From: Candidatus Ruminococcus avistercoris
Lineage (GTDB): Bacteria > Bacillota > Clostridia > Lachnospirales > Lachnospiraceae
DNA: 60,805 bases
NCBI GenBank assembly: GCA_019120315.1
Contig: DWVJ01000044.1
Span: forward strand, 1-60,805
Reading direction: 5' to 3'
The notes beneath the pieces were generated by a model. The model did no database searches. It was not told the DNA's origin and worked only from the letters and a program-made list of their open reading frames with translations. Made by a program: the position numbers and the translations under genes. How positions within the stretch are numbered: the first letter of the stretch is position 1; the number at the start of each line of letters is the position of its first letter. This document shows, in pieces, positions 7,943 through 16,336 of the stretch.

Positions 7943-9336
7943 CCCTTTTGTTTCCCGCCGGATTTCATGATTTTTTTCAGGTAACGGAAAAATAACGCCG
8001 CCGTGGTGGCCGCCGCCAGTATGTCTGCCACCGGCTCCGCCAGAAATACGGCGAATACTTTATGGTCTGTGAGAATGTGGGGCAGGATGAAGATCAGCGG
8101 AATCAGCAGAATTACCTTTCGCAGAAGCGCCAGACACAGCGACGTTCTGGCGTTGCCCAGGGCCACAAAGGTCTGCTGACAGGCATACTGCACGCCCATC
8201 ACACAGATTCCTGCCGTATAAACCCGCATGGCCCAGGTTCCCATGGCGATGTAGTTTGGATCCGTGGTGAACATATGCATGAAAATCTGCGGAAACAGCA
8301 TGGCCAGCGCCCACAGGATCACCGCATAGGCGACGCTGCATTTGAGCAGATTGAAAAAGGCGCTGCGCACCCGGTCCAGTTTTCCGGCTCCGTAATTGTA
8401 GCTGACGATGGGCTGGGATCCCTGGGTCATGCCGGTGATGGGCAGCAGCGCAAACTGCATCACGCTGGACAGCACCGCCATGACGCCCACGGCGATATCC
8501 CCGCCGTACGCTCTCAGCGACACGTTAAAACAGATATTTAAAATACTCTCCGTAAACTGCATCACAAAAGGCGATGCACCCAGCGCAATGCACGGCGCCA
8601 GGATCGCCGGAGAAATCCTCAGATTACAAAGCTTTAGTTTCAGAAAGCTGCGGCGGGAACTTAAAAAAATCAAAATCCATGCCGCGGAAAGTCCTTGGGA
8701 GATAATCGTGGCCAGCGCCGCTCCCTGGACGCCCATATCGAAACCGAACATCAAAATGGGATCCAGAATGATATTGGTTCCGGCGCCGATGATCACGGTG
8801 AGCATACCCATGGTGGCATATCCCTGGGCGTTGATAAAGTAGTTCAGACCCAGGGCGATCTGCACGAAGATAGTACCCAGTGAATAAATCTTCATATAGT
8901 CCCAGGCATAACCGATGGTGCGCTCGCTGGCGCCAAACAGCAGCAGTATCTGCCGGCCAAACACCAGGAAAAAGACCGTCAGTACCACGGCGGCCGCAAT
9001 CAGGGCCGCCGCGCAGTTTCCCATAATCCGTTCTGCCTCTTCTTTTTTCTGTCTTCCCATCATGATAGAAGCCCGGGCCGCTCCGCCGGTACTGAACAGA
9101 TAGGCAAAGGCGGATATGGCCAGGATCACCGGCAGGGTGACGCCCACGCCGGTCAGCGCTTCTGCACCGATTCCCGGCAGGTGTCCGATGTAGATCCGGT
9201 CTACCAGATTGTACAAAAGATTGATGATCTGAGCCGTGATGGCGGGCAGCGCCAGCCGAAACAGCAGCCTGCCCACACTTCCTTCTCCCAGATTGACTTC
9301 CTTACCCCGGGCCGTTTTTTCTTTTCTTTCACTCAT
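7939..9336 (-). CDS. MATE family efflux transporter
   Basis: Multidrug and toxin extrusion family, a membrane antiporter that exports organic cations or other small compounds using Na+ or H+. The 465 residues show about 12 hydrophobic segments in two halves, with the family segment LFRLALPAITAQIINLLYNLVDRIYIGH broken across helix 1 and the P-rich ILAISAFAYLFSTGGAARASI. The start is the ATG at 9336: AGAGGGAT sits just upstream and the frame further upstream is the reversed tail of the amidohydrolase gene. It is 13 bases after that gene, the last of a three-gene operon (capA, amidohydrolase, MATE). The substrate is unknown. Confidence 0.88.
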   Translation of the reverse strand: MSERKEKTARGKEVNLGEGSVGRLLFRLALPAITAQIINLLYNLVDRIYIGHLPGIGAEALTGVGVTLPVILAISAFAYLFSTGGAARASIMMGRQKKEEAERIMGNCAAALIAAAVVLTVFFLVFGRQILLLFGASERTIGYAWDYMKIYSLGTIFVQIALGLNYFINAQGYATMGMLTVIIGAGTNIILDPILMFGFDMGVQGAALATIISQGLSAAWILIFLSSRRSFLKLKLCNLRISPAILAPCIALGASPFVMQFTESILNICFNVSLRAYGGDIAVGVMAVLSSVMQFALLPITGMTQGSQPIVSYNYGAGKLDRVRSAFFNLLKCSVAYAVILWALAMLFPQIFMHMFTTDPNYIAMGTWAMRVYTAGICVMGVQYACQQTFVALGNARTSLCLALLRKVILLIPLIFILPHILTDHKVFAVFLAEPVADILAAATTAALFFRYLKKIMKSGGKQKG

Positions 9337-9349
9337 GATATCCCTCTTT

Positions 9350-10540
9350 TTACAGTCTGACGATCTCGCCCGCCTTGATAACCAGCGCCACATCGTCCAC
9401 CGCGTCGATATTCTCATCGGGATTTCCGTTGAAAGCCACCAGATTGGCCCGTTTGCCGCAGGCGATGGTTCCCACCTGGTCGTCAATCATCAGAATCTCC
9501 GCATTGTTTTTCGTCGCCTGAATCAGGCATTCCAGCGGCGTAAAGCCGGCCATATTCACTCTTGCGCGGAATTCGTAGATACCGTTTCCATGGCTTCCCA
9601 CGTAAACGCCGGCATCGGTTCCCCAGCCGATTTTGATTCCGGCCTCTTTATAGGCGTGGAGGCCGTCAATGATTTTGCCCAGCAGCGCGCCGCCTTTCAC
9701 CACATAATGTTTTGGCTTGTCATCGGGAAATTCCACAAAGTTTGCCATGGGCGACATGGTCGGAATGGGATAGGTTTTCCCTTCCGCCTCCTGATACAGC
9801 CGGATACATTCCTCGTCTATGATGGAAGAATGTTCCACCGTCCTCACACCGTTTCGGATACACATCTTGACCCCCTCGGAGCCGTGACAGTGCACCGCCA
9901 CCGGCACGCCCACCGTGTTGGCCGCCCGGCAGGCAGCCTGCAGCTCTTCTTCAAAGATAATGGCGCTTCCCGGCGTACCGCCGGGATTCATCACCGCGCC
10001 GGTTCCCATGATCTTGATCCAGTCCACCCCCAGCTGATACTGGCGGCGGACCGCTTTGACAAATTCCGCCGGGGAATCCGCCTCCGCATACATGTCGCCG
10101 AAAAATTCATTGCCCGCTTCCGTGGGCGTGATAATCTTGCCGCTTACCAGCACATCGGGACCTGTCACTTTGCCTTCCCGGATGGCTCTGGCAACCCCCA
10201 GGGTGATATTGTTCCGGTCTCCCAGATCCCGCACGGTGGTATAGCCTCTTCTTAAATTGTCCTGGGCTCTTTGCAGACAGCACATGGTCCGGTAAGCATC
10301 CGGCTGTACGTTCTCCTCAAAGGTGCTGCTGCCCTCCAGATCCAGATGAAGATGGGCTTCGATCAGACCCGGCAGCAGCGTCTTCCCATTAAGATCTATA
10401 ATCTCTTCCTGTGCCGCCGAAACACTCTTCGCCGGTTTGATCTCCTGGATCACACCCTGATCGATTACCACATCACCGTACCGGTCTTCATATCCTTCCG
10501 TCAGTTCCTGAATCAGTCTCGCGTTTCTTAATACCAGCAT
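9350..10540 (-). CDS. Amidohydrolase family protein (imidazolonepropionase / prolidase-like)
   Basis: Metal-dependent hydrolase of the amidohydrolase superfamily, 396 residues. Ligands in order: HLH at 63-65 (EAHLHLDLEG), a probable carboxylated Lys in VDWIKIMGTGAVM, His in AVHCHGSEG, His in TVEHSSI and Asp in GWGTDAGVYVG. This is the pattern of the Xaa-Pro dipeptidase / cyclic amide hydrolase group, all cytoplasmic with a binuclear metal site; the natural substrate is not readable. Start: ATG at 10540, seven bases after AGGAGG; the ATG at 10546 is too close to it. It overlaps or abuts the capA stop and is followed after 13 bases by the MATE gene, suggesting a shared task. Confidence 0.85.
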   Translation of the reverse strand: MLVLRNARLIQELTEGYEDRYGDVVIDQGVIQEIKPAKSVSAAQEEIIDLNGKTLLPGLIEAHLHLDLEGSSTFEENVQPDAYRTMCCLQRAQDNLRRGYTTVRDLGDRNNITLGVARAIREGKVTGPDVLVSGKIITPTEAGNEFFGDMYAEADSPAEFVKAVRRQYQLGVDWIKIMGTGAVMNPGGTPGSAIIFEEELQAACRAANTVGVPVAVHCHGSEGVKMCIRNGVRTVEHSSIIDEECIRLYQEAEGKTYPIPTMSPMANFVEFPDDKPKHYVVKGGALLGKIIDGLHAYKEAGIKIGWGTDAGVYVGSHGNGIYEFRARVNMAGFTPLECLIQATKNNAEILMIDDQVGTIACGKRANLVAFNGNPDENIDAVDDVALVIKAGEIVRL

Positions 10541-10542
10541 GT

Positions 10543-11832
10543 TCATTCCTCCTCGTCTGCCGTCTCATCCAATGTGTGGTAATCCTGTGCCAGCACATCG
10601 TCATACTGCTGTTTTAAAGTTTCCAGTGTAAAAGTGTCTGAGGTCTCCTCATGGATACCGTGCTCCGCCGCCAGTTCCTCTGTATATTCCTCAAGCGGAT
10701 AGACGGCGTACGCTTCCTTTTCATGATTATAATGAGTCACCAGGGGAACCAGATCCGCCTGGGCAATGGTAAGCTCCTGGCTTTTTGGATCCTTCGTGAT
10801 GGTGATATCCGCCATGCCGCCCAGCATGCACTGGGGCTCTTTCTGGGTGGAAATGAAATTTCCCAGAGAATAGTAAACCAGCATCTCATTGCCCTGATCA
10901 TCCCGCAGCGTTTCAAAGTTTTGCAGAATATGAGGATGGGAACAGATCGCAATGTCCACCCCTTCCTGCAAAAGCAGCTGCAGATAGTCCTTTACCTCCT
11001 GGCTGGGCCGGTCGGCATACTCCGTACCTATATGCAAAAAGGCAACCACCATGTCCCCGGCCTGTCTGGCCTTTTTCACATCCGCGGAAACCTTTTCCAT
11101 ATCCAGGACGTCCAGCAGATAATCCGGAAAAGCGTCATAGTCTTCCCCGTTTATCTGGGCGGTGTAATTGAGCATGGCAAAGGTCACGCCCTTACACTCC
11201 ACCGTGGCAATCTGCTCCGCTTCTTTCTGATTCTCATGGATCCCCAGCACCGTGATTTCGGGGTGTTTCTCCCGCCAGTAGGCCATCGTCTCTTCAATGG
11301 CTTTTGTCCCTTTATCCATGGCATGGTTGGTGGCGTGAAGCACCACATCGAAACCGGCGCCCACCAGCGCATCTCCGATCTCCACCGGAGAGCCAAAGCT
11401 GGGATAAGCGGAGATCTCCCCATGGTCTTCCACAAAAATGCATTCCTGATTTACCACGGACAGATCGGCGGCCGAGACAAGATCCCGGACATGTTCATAC
11501 AGATGATCGTAATTCCATTCACTCTGGCCGGACTGATAAATATGTTCATGGATCAGGTTGTCCCCCACAGCCAGCAGATGGATGGTATTTTCCTCCTGCT
11601 CCTTTTGAAGCTGCTCCTGCTCCATCTGCCGCTGCTGCTGCGCCGCCTGCTCCCGGGCCGCCTGCGCAGCCCGGCGGCTCTTGACCGCTCCCGTCACGCC
11701 GGCCGCTATCCCCACGGCCAGAACCGCTGCCGCCGTCCAGAAAATAATCAGCTTCTGCCGGCGGATCTGCCGTTCTCTCTCCCGTTTTCTTCGCCTTCTG
11801 CGCTCATCGCGATCCAGTTCCCTGTTATCCAT
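10543..11832 (-). CDS. CapA family protein (poly-gamma-glutamate capsule type), membrane-anchored
   Basis: 429 residues. A strongly basic cytoplasmic N terminus (about 1-28) is followed by one membrane segment (29-51), a Gln/Glu-rich coiled stretch (55-80) and an external CapA/PgsA metallophosphatase-like domain. Landmarks: LLAVGDNLIHEHIY, VVNQECIF, LHATNHAMDKG, AFLHIGTEY, ICSHPHILQNFE and YYSLGNFIS, matching the His/Asp/Asn metal sites of the calcineurin-like fold. Family members take part in poly-gamma-glutamate or capsule production, but no pgsB/pgsC genes are here, so that role is not shown. It is the first gene of the operon with the amidohydrolase and MATE genes. A TATAAT at 11866-11871 may be its -10. 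Confidence 0.85.
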   Translation of the reverse strand: MDNRELDRDERRRRRKRERERQIRRQKLIIFWTAAAVLAVGIAAGVTGAVKSRRAAQAAREQAAQQQRQMEQEQLQKEQEENTIHLLAVGDNLIHEHIYQSGQSEWNYDHLYEHVRDLVSAADLSVVNQECIFVEDHGEISAYPSFGSPVEIGDALVGAGFDVVLHATNHAMDKGTKAIEETMAYWREKHPEITVLGIHENQKEAEQIATVECKGVTFAMLNYTAQINGEDYDAFPDYLLDVLDMEKVSADVKKARQAGDMVVAFLHIGTEYADRPSQEVKDYLQLLLQEGVDIAICSHPHILQNFETLRDDQGNEMLVYYSLGNFISTQKEPQCMLGGMADITITKDPKSQELTIAQADLVPLVTHYNHEKEAYAVYPLEEYTEELAAEHGIHEETSDTFTLETLKQQYDDVLAQDYHTLDETADEEE

Positions 11833-11955
11833 ATCGGTACCCTCATTATCTTTTTAACTGCTTTCATTATATCGAAATCTGTCAAAAAACACAAGAAAAC
11901 GCCGATAAAATTCAATTTGATGAAACCGTTAGAACATATTCATGAGAATGAATCC

Positions 11956-13257
11956 TTACGGCTCCATCATCAGATCGGAAGAATAAAACTCCTGCGCAAG
12001 GCGAATCATATCTTTCAGATCAAAAACGCCCGCCGTCTCGTACGCCGAGTGCATAGCCAGCTGCGCAAGGCCGATATCCACCGATGGAACGGACACCTGG
12101 CCGCTCAGGATATTGCCCAGGGTGGAGCCTCCCGCCATATCCGACCGGTTAAAAAAGGTCTGGCAGGAAATGCCCGCCTGCCGGCACAGCTCTTTTAGAA
12201 AAGCGCCGCTGACACCGTCGGTGCAGTATTTCTGATTGGCGCTGTATTTCAGGACGATGCCTTTGTTCAGACAGGGCCGGTTGCTGGCGTCGCTTTTATC
12301 CGGATGGTTGGGATGAACGCTGTGGGCGTTATCCGCAGAAATCAGGCAGCTGGACGCAAGGGTGCGAAACCGCTTTTCCCGCGTCAGCGAGAGGGCCATC
12401 ATGATCCGCTCCAACGTGTCTTTGAGGAAGGTGGACGCCGCGCCCTGCCTGGTCTGGCTTCCCACCTCTTCGTTATCAAATACACAGTGAACCATGGCAA
12501 ACCGGTCGTTCTCACTGCTAAGCAGCCCCTTTAAAGACGCAAAGGCACAGGCCTGATCATCCAGGCGGCCGGAAGAATAGAATTCCCCTTTCGCTCCCCA
12601 GATGCTTCCCTTTTCCCGGTTATATAAGAACAGATCACTTCCCAGGATCTGCTCTGCCGCGACGCCGGCGCTCTCTGCCACGATTTCCATCAGTTTACCC
12701 TTTTCCCCGCAGCCAAACAAAGGCATCATATCCGTGCGGGCGTTGAACGCATACCCTTCGTTGGCTTTCCGGTTCATATGTATGGCCAGGCTGGGGATCA
12801 GTACCAGATCCCGTTTTACATCCACCAGCCGGGAAACGATCGTTTCGCCTTCCCGTATCATCACCCGCCCCGCCACGGACAGTGGCCGGTCAAGCCAGGT
12901 GGACATCAGCATGCCGCCGTATTTCTCCACATTGAGCCGCACATATTTTTCTTCCAGCTCCAATTCCGGATTTTCTTTGAGGCGAAAGGTGGGCGAGTCT
13001 CCGTGGCTGGCCATGATACGGAAACCGGCCATCTCTTTTTTCGGTACCGCGAAAGCCGCCAGGGAAGAGCCGTTGCGGATCACAAAATATTTCCCTCCCG
13101 GCCTGACTTCCCAGGGTTTCCTCTCGTAAAGGCGCACGTAGCCGGCCTGCGTAAGAGCCCACGCCATATTGGCCGTCAGATGAAAACATCCGGGACTTTT
13201 CTCGATAAAATCCAGCAGTTCTCTCACGTATCTGGAATGAGTTTCCTGTTCTCTCAA
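11956..13257 (-). CDS. M18 family aminopeptidase
   Basis: Cytoplasmic zinc aminopeptidase of the M18 (aspartyl aminopeptidase) family, 433 residues. Visible metal and catalytic residues: His in MASHGDSPTFRLK, Asp in GRLDDQACAFAS, the Glu pair in DNEEVGSQTRQGA, Asp in SADNAHSVHPN and the C-terminal His in LAMHSAYET. I start at the TTG at 13257-13255: AGGAGG lies exactly six bases upstream and the protein then begins with the usual REQETHSRYVRELLDFIEKS. Longer ATG starts would place that site inside codons of an Arg/Lys-rich stretch not typical of the family. It is divergent from the pdaA-like gene, with 75 bases between. Confidence 0.88.
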   Translation of the reverse strand: MREQETHSRYVRELLDFIEKSPGCFHLTANMAWALTQAGYVRLYERKPWEVRPGGKYFVIRNGSSLAAFAVPKKEMAGFRIMASHGDSPTFRLKENPELELEEKYVRLNVEKYGGMLMSTWLDRPLSVAGRVMIREGETIVSRLVDVKRDLVLIPSLAIHMNRKANEGYAFNARTDMMPLFGCGEKGKLMEIVAESAGVAAEQILGSDLFLYNREKGSIWGAKGEFYSSGRLDDQACAFASLKGLLSSENDRFAMVHCVFDNEEVGSQTRQGAASTFLKDTLERIMMALSLTREKRFRTLASSCLISADNAHSVHPNHPDKSDASNRPCLNKGIVLKYSANQKYCTDGVSGAFLKELCRQAGISCQTFFNRSDMAGGSTLGNILSGQVSVPSVDIGLAQLAMHSAYETAGVFDLKDMIRLAQEFYSSDLMMEP

Positions 13258-13332
13258 CTTCTTCCTCCTTCTTTTCTTGCATGAACATTCCGACGTTCTC
13301 ATATACATAAACAAAACCCTCGCCGGAGTCTT

Positions 13333-14121
13333 ATGAAAAAATTAATCTTTACCGTCTTTTTGTTCGCCCTGTCCTTCCTGGCCGGACAGCTGGCAGCCCA
13401 ATCCCTTTTGGAACCGGCGGACAGCCTTCCCGCCTCCGCCGACGGAAACTGGGGCTTAAGCTTTCCGGAAGACGGACAGCCGCCTGTGGGCAACGCCACC
13501 TTCGAGCAGCTGAAGCAGTATGACGCCTACTACCGGGATGATACCGGTGATAAGATCCTGTATCTCACCTTCGACGCCGGTTATGAAAACGGCAACACCG
13601 CAGCCATACTGGACGCGCTGAAAAAGCACGACGCGCCGGCGACCTTCTTTGTGGTGGGCAATTACCTGACCTCCAGCCCCGATCTGGTGAAACGCATGCA
13701 GGAAGAGGGCCATACCGTGGGCAATCACACCTTCCATCATCCTGATATGTCCGCCATCTCCACCTTGGAAGATTTCGCAAAGGAGCTTCAGGACGTGGAA
13801 ACCCTTTACGAAGAGATCACCGGTCAGCCCCTTACAAAATTTTACCGGCCGCCCCAGGGAAAATACAGCCAAAGCAATCTGAAAATGGCTCGGGAACTGG
13901 GATACCGGACTTTTTTCTGGAGTCTTGCTTATGTGGACTGGTATGAAGATGATCAGCCTTCCAAAGAGGAAGCCTTCGACAAACTGCTAAGCCGGATCCA
14001 TCCGGGAGCCATCGTCCTTTTGCACAGCACATCCAGCACCAACGCGCAGATCCTTGACGAGCTGCTGACCCGCTGGGAAGAGATGGGCTATACTTTTGGA
14101 TCGCTGGAGAATATTGCATAA
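13333..14121 (+). CDS. pdaA: Polysaccharide deacetylase, PdaA-like (delta-lactam biosynthetic)
   Basis: Exported peptidoglycan deacetylase of carbohydrate esterase family 4, 262 residues. A signal peptide or anchor is at 1-22 (AALSFLAGQLAA-type). Motif 1 is LTFDAGYENG (the PdaA variant of TFDDGP), motif 2 HTFHHP with both metal His, motif 3 RPPQGKYS, then WSLAYVDW and the last motif IVLLHS. PdaA removes acetyl groups from muramic acid so that muramic delta-lactam of spore cortex can form, so a spore-forming ancestry is likely, though relatives exist in non-sporulating species. A weak GGAG site precedes the ATG. It ends in a strong terminator. Confidence 0.85.
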   Translation: MKKLIFTVFLFALSFLAGQLAAQSLLEPADSLPASADGNWGLSFPEDGQPPVGNATFEQLKQYDAYYRDDTGDKILYLTFDAGYENGNTAAILDALKKHDAPATFFVVGNYLTSSPDLVKRMQEEGHTVGNHTFHHPDMSAISTLEDFAKELQDVETLYEEITGQPLTKFYRPPQGKYSQSNLKMARELGYRTFFWSLAYVDWYEDDQPSKEEAFDKLLSRIHPGAIVLLHSTSSTNAQILDELLTRWEEMGYTFGSLENIA

Positions 14122-14126
14122 AGGAA

Positions 14127-14155
14127 GCGGCCGTCACACAACGGCCGCCTTTTAT
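14127..14155. terminator. Terminator between pdaA-like and degV genes
   Basis: GCGGCCGT (14127-14134) pairs perfectly with ACGGCCGC (14141-14148), loop CACACA, followed by CTTTTAT on the plus strand. The degV stop codon is in the T tract; reading from that side the hairpin follows AAAAG and is followed by TTCCTTT, so it may serve both genes. Confidence 0.85.
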
Positions 14156-15021
14156 CGATAATTTCCCAAGAAGAACAACGCCATGGTTCCCGGCCCGGAA
14201 TGAGCGCCTATGGTGGCTCCCACCGGATGAATCAAAACCTCCTCTATGCCAAACCGCTCTTTCACCAGATCAGCCACATACCGGGCTTCCTCCAGACAGT
14301 CTCCGTGGCTGATGAAAAAACGCGGATTTTCCCCCGGATAATCTTTCACCCGCTCTTCCATCATATCCACCAGCTTCATCAGGGACCGTTTTCTTCCCCG
14401 AACCTTGCCCACCGCAATCAAATGGCCTTCATCATCCACATGGAGCAGCGGTTTGATGTTGATCATCGTCCCCAAAACGGCTGTCATCTTGGAAACCCGT
14501 CCTCCCCGATGAAGATGAAACAGATCGTCAACCGTAAACACGTGACACAGATTCAGCCTGTTTTTTGTCAGCCAGTCCACAATCTCCTCCATGGAACTTC
14601 CATCTTCCTTCATCCGGACTGCATAATCGGTGTACAGCCCCTGTCCCAAAGAAGCGCACAGAGAATCGATCACCGTCACCGTCCGATCCGGGTATTCTTC
14701 CTTCAGTTCTTCGGCAGCCAGACGGCAGCTGTTGTACGTCCCGCTTAACCCGGAAGAAAAAGCGATATGAAGCACGTCACAGCCCTTTTCCAGGAAAGGA
14801 ATCCACAGCTGTTTTGCTTCCTCTGCGTTGACCTGGGAAGTGGTGGGCATGGAACCCTCCCGCATACGCCGGTAAAACTCTTGGCTGGAAAGCTGGTTTT
14901 CCCTGTTATAAGTAACGCCGTCCATGGTATAGGTTAAAAACAGATACGGGATCTGATGCTCTTTATAATAGGAGTCCGGCAGATCTCCCATATTATCTGT
15001 CGTAATCACAAAATCTTTCAT
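14152..15021 (-). CDS. DegV family protein (fatty-acid-binding)
   Basis: 289-residue DegV (FakB-type) protein. Known members bind one fatty acid and present it to the kinase FakA for entry into phospholipid synthesis. The N-terminal start FVITTDNMGDLP (variant of the usual VTDSTADLP), the TSQVNAEEAKQLW segment with the TSQ pocket residues, IAFSSGLSGTYNS and the C-terminal HPVGATIGAHSGPG are all present, the last carrying the conserved His near the carboxylate. No fakA is in the window. It follows the S41 protease gene by 51 bases on the same strand and may be cotranscribed. Confidence 0.9.
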   Translation of the reverse strand: MKDFVITTDNMGDLPDSYYKEHQIPYLFLTYTMDGVTYNRENQLSSQEFYRRMREGSMPTTSQVNAEEAKQLWIPFLEKGCDVLHIAFSSGLSGTYNSCRLAAEELKEEYPDRTVTVIDSLCASLGQGLYTDYAVRMKEDGSSMEEIVDWLTKNRLNLCHVFTVDDLFHLHRGGRVSKMTAVLGTMINIKPLLHVDDEGHLIAVGKVRGRKRSLMKLVDMMEERVKDYPGENPRFFISHGDCLEEARYVADLVKERFGIEEVLIHPVGATIGAHSGPGTMALFFLGNYR

Positions 15022-15072
15022 CGCTCTCTCCCTTTTTCTTTTTATTTATCATATCATTTTTCATTTACAAAT

Positions 15073-16248
15073 TCAATTCCCGGCCCGGAGTATTTCCATC
15101 GCCTTTTCCAGCTGAAGATCCTCCTTGGCCTCCTTGGGCTGTTCTACTGTAACATCCGGCTTGATTCCCTTTCCGTGAATATTTTTCCCATCCGGCGTAT
15201 AATAAGCGGAAATCGTCAGTTTGATCACACTGCCGTCGTCCAAAAGGAATGGCTTTTGTACGATGCCCTTTCCGTAGGTGGTCACTCCCACCAGGGTACC
15301 CACTTTGTGATCCTGCACGGCGCCGGCGAAAATTTCCGCCGCGCTGGCGCTGTTTTCATTGATCAATACCACCAGAGGGATTTCAATGGGTGTTTCCCCT
15401 TCGCAGCGGTACTCCTCTTTGTTTCCCTTTTTATCCTCTGTATAGACCAGAAGCCCCTCCGGCATAAAGCACTTGAGCGTATCGCACACACCCGTCAGCA
15501 GACCGCCCGGATTATCCCGCAGATCCACGATCAGGGCGGTCATCCCTTCTTCCTGAAGCTTTTGATATGCCTCCTGAAACTGCTGCGCCGTTACGCCGGT
15601 AAACTGATTGATGGCCAGATAACCCGTCTGATTTTCTTTCATTTCCCAGCTGACAGAAGGGATTTCCACTTCCGCTTTGGTCACCTCCACCTCGATCTGT
15701 TCATCTGTACTCTCCCGGTACAGGCGCAAAGATATGGCCGATTCGCTTCGGGCAATCTTATCGGAGATCTCCGACAACTCCATTCCTTCCACCGAAGTTT
15801 CGTTTACCGCCGTGATCACATCGCCCGCCTGCACCCCCGCCTTGCTGGCCGGACCGCCTTCATAGCAGTAGGCCACCGTGACGGCTCCGGTATCGGCGTC
15901 CTGGATCAGCACTACGCCGATTCCCTCGAAGTGCCCTTCATTGCTCTGGCTGATCTTTTCATATTCTTCCTGTGTGTAATAGCAGGAATAGGGGTCATCC
16001 AGTCCCTCCAGCAGGCCGGCATACATACTGTCGGCCAGTGCGGAGTCCTCCTTTTCAAAAAGATACTGATCATCGATGATATGACAGATTTCTTTTACTT
16101 TCTGTTTTGCAGCCGCGCTGTCCGGAGCTGTTTTCCCCGTGGCGTCCGCGACGACTCCCGCGCCAAATTGGTATCCGGCAGAAACTGCCACTGTCACAGC
16201 GATACCGGCTGCAAAATATGCAATATGTTTTCCTTTCCCTTCTGACAT
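15073..16248 (-). CDS. S41 family C-terminal processing peptidase (CtpA/CtpB type)
   Basis: 391-residue membrane-anchored serine protease. One membrane segment (about 8-26) is followed by the external part: a PDZ domain (about 95-185, with GGPASKAGVQAGDVITAVN) and the S41 catalytic domain. The Ser is in NENSASAAEIFAGA and the Lys in TYGKGIVQ, giving a Ser-Lys dyad; LRDNPGGLL is the usual strand. Such proteases trim envelope proteins and in Bacillus CtpB activates sporulation factor SpoIVFA cleavage. It lies downstream of ftsE-ftsX, an order often seen in Firmicutes, with a perfect inverted repeat in the 88-base gap. Confidence 0.9.
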   Translation of the reverse strand: MSEGKGKHIAYFAAGIAVTVAVSAGYQFGAGVVADATGKTAPDSAAAKQKVKEICHIIDDQYLFEKEDSALADSMYAGLLEGLDDPYSCYYTQEEYEKISQSNEGHFEGIGVVLIQDADTGAVTVAYCYEGGPASKAGVQAGDVITAVNETSVEGMELSEISDKIARSESAISLRLYRESTDEQIEVEVTKAEVEIPSVSWEMKENQTGYLAINQFTGVTAQQFQEAYQKLQEEGMTALIVDLRDNPGGLLTGVCDTLKCFMPEGLLVYTEDKKGNKEEYRCEGETPIEIPLVVLINENSASAAEIFAGAVQDHKVGTLVGVTTYGKGIVQKPFLLDDGSVIKLTISAYYTPDGKNIHGKGIKPDVTVEQPKEAKEDLQLEKAMEILRAGN

Positions 16249-16269
16249 AATTTCTCCATAAAACGGGAA

Positions 16270-16300
16270 AGCTTCAAAAGATTCCCTGTCTTTTGAAGCT
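16270..16300. terminator. Hairpin between ftsX and S41 protease genes
   Basis: AGCTTCAAAAGA (16270-16281) and its exact complement (16289-16300) enclose a 7-base loop. On the minus strand it is followed by TTCCCGTTTT, a weak T tract, so it may be a partial terminator or an mRNA-stabilising hairpin between ftsX and the protease gene. Confidence 0.55.
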
Positions 16301-16336
16301 CTCTTCTCATCTTTATTATATGATTTCTCTGCTGTC

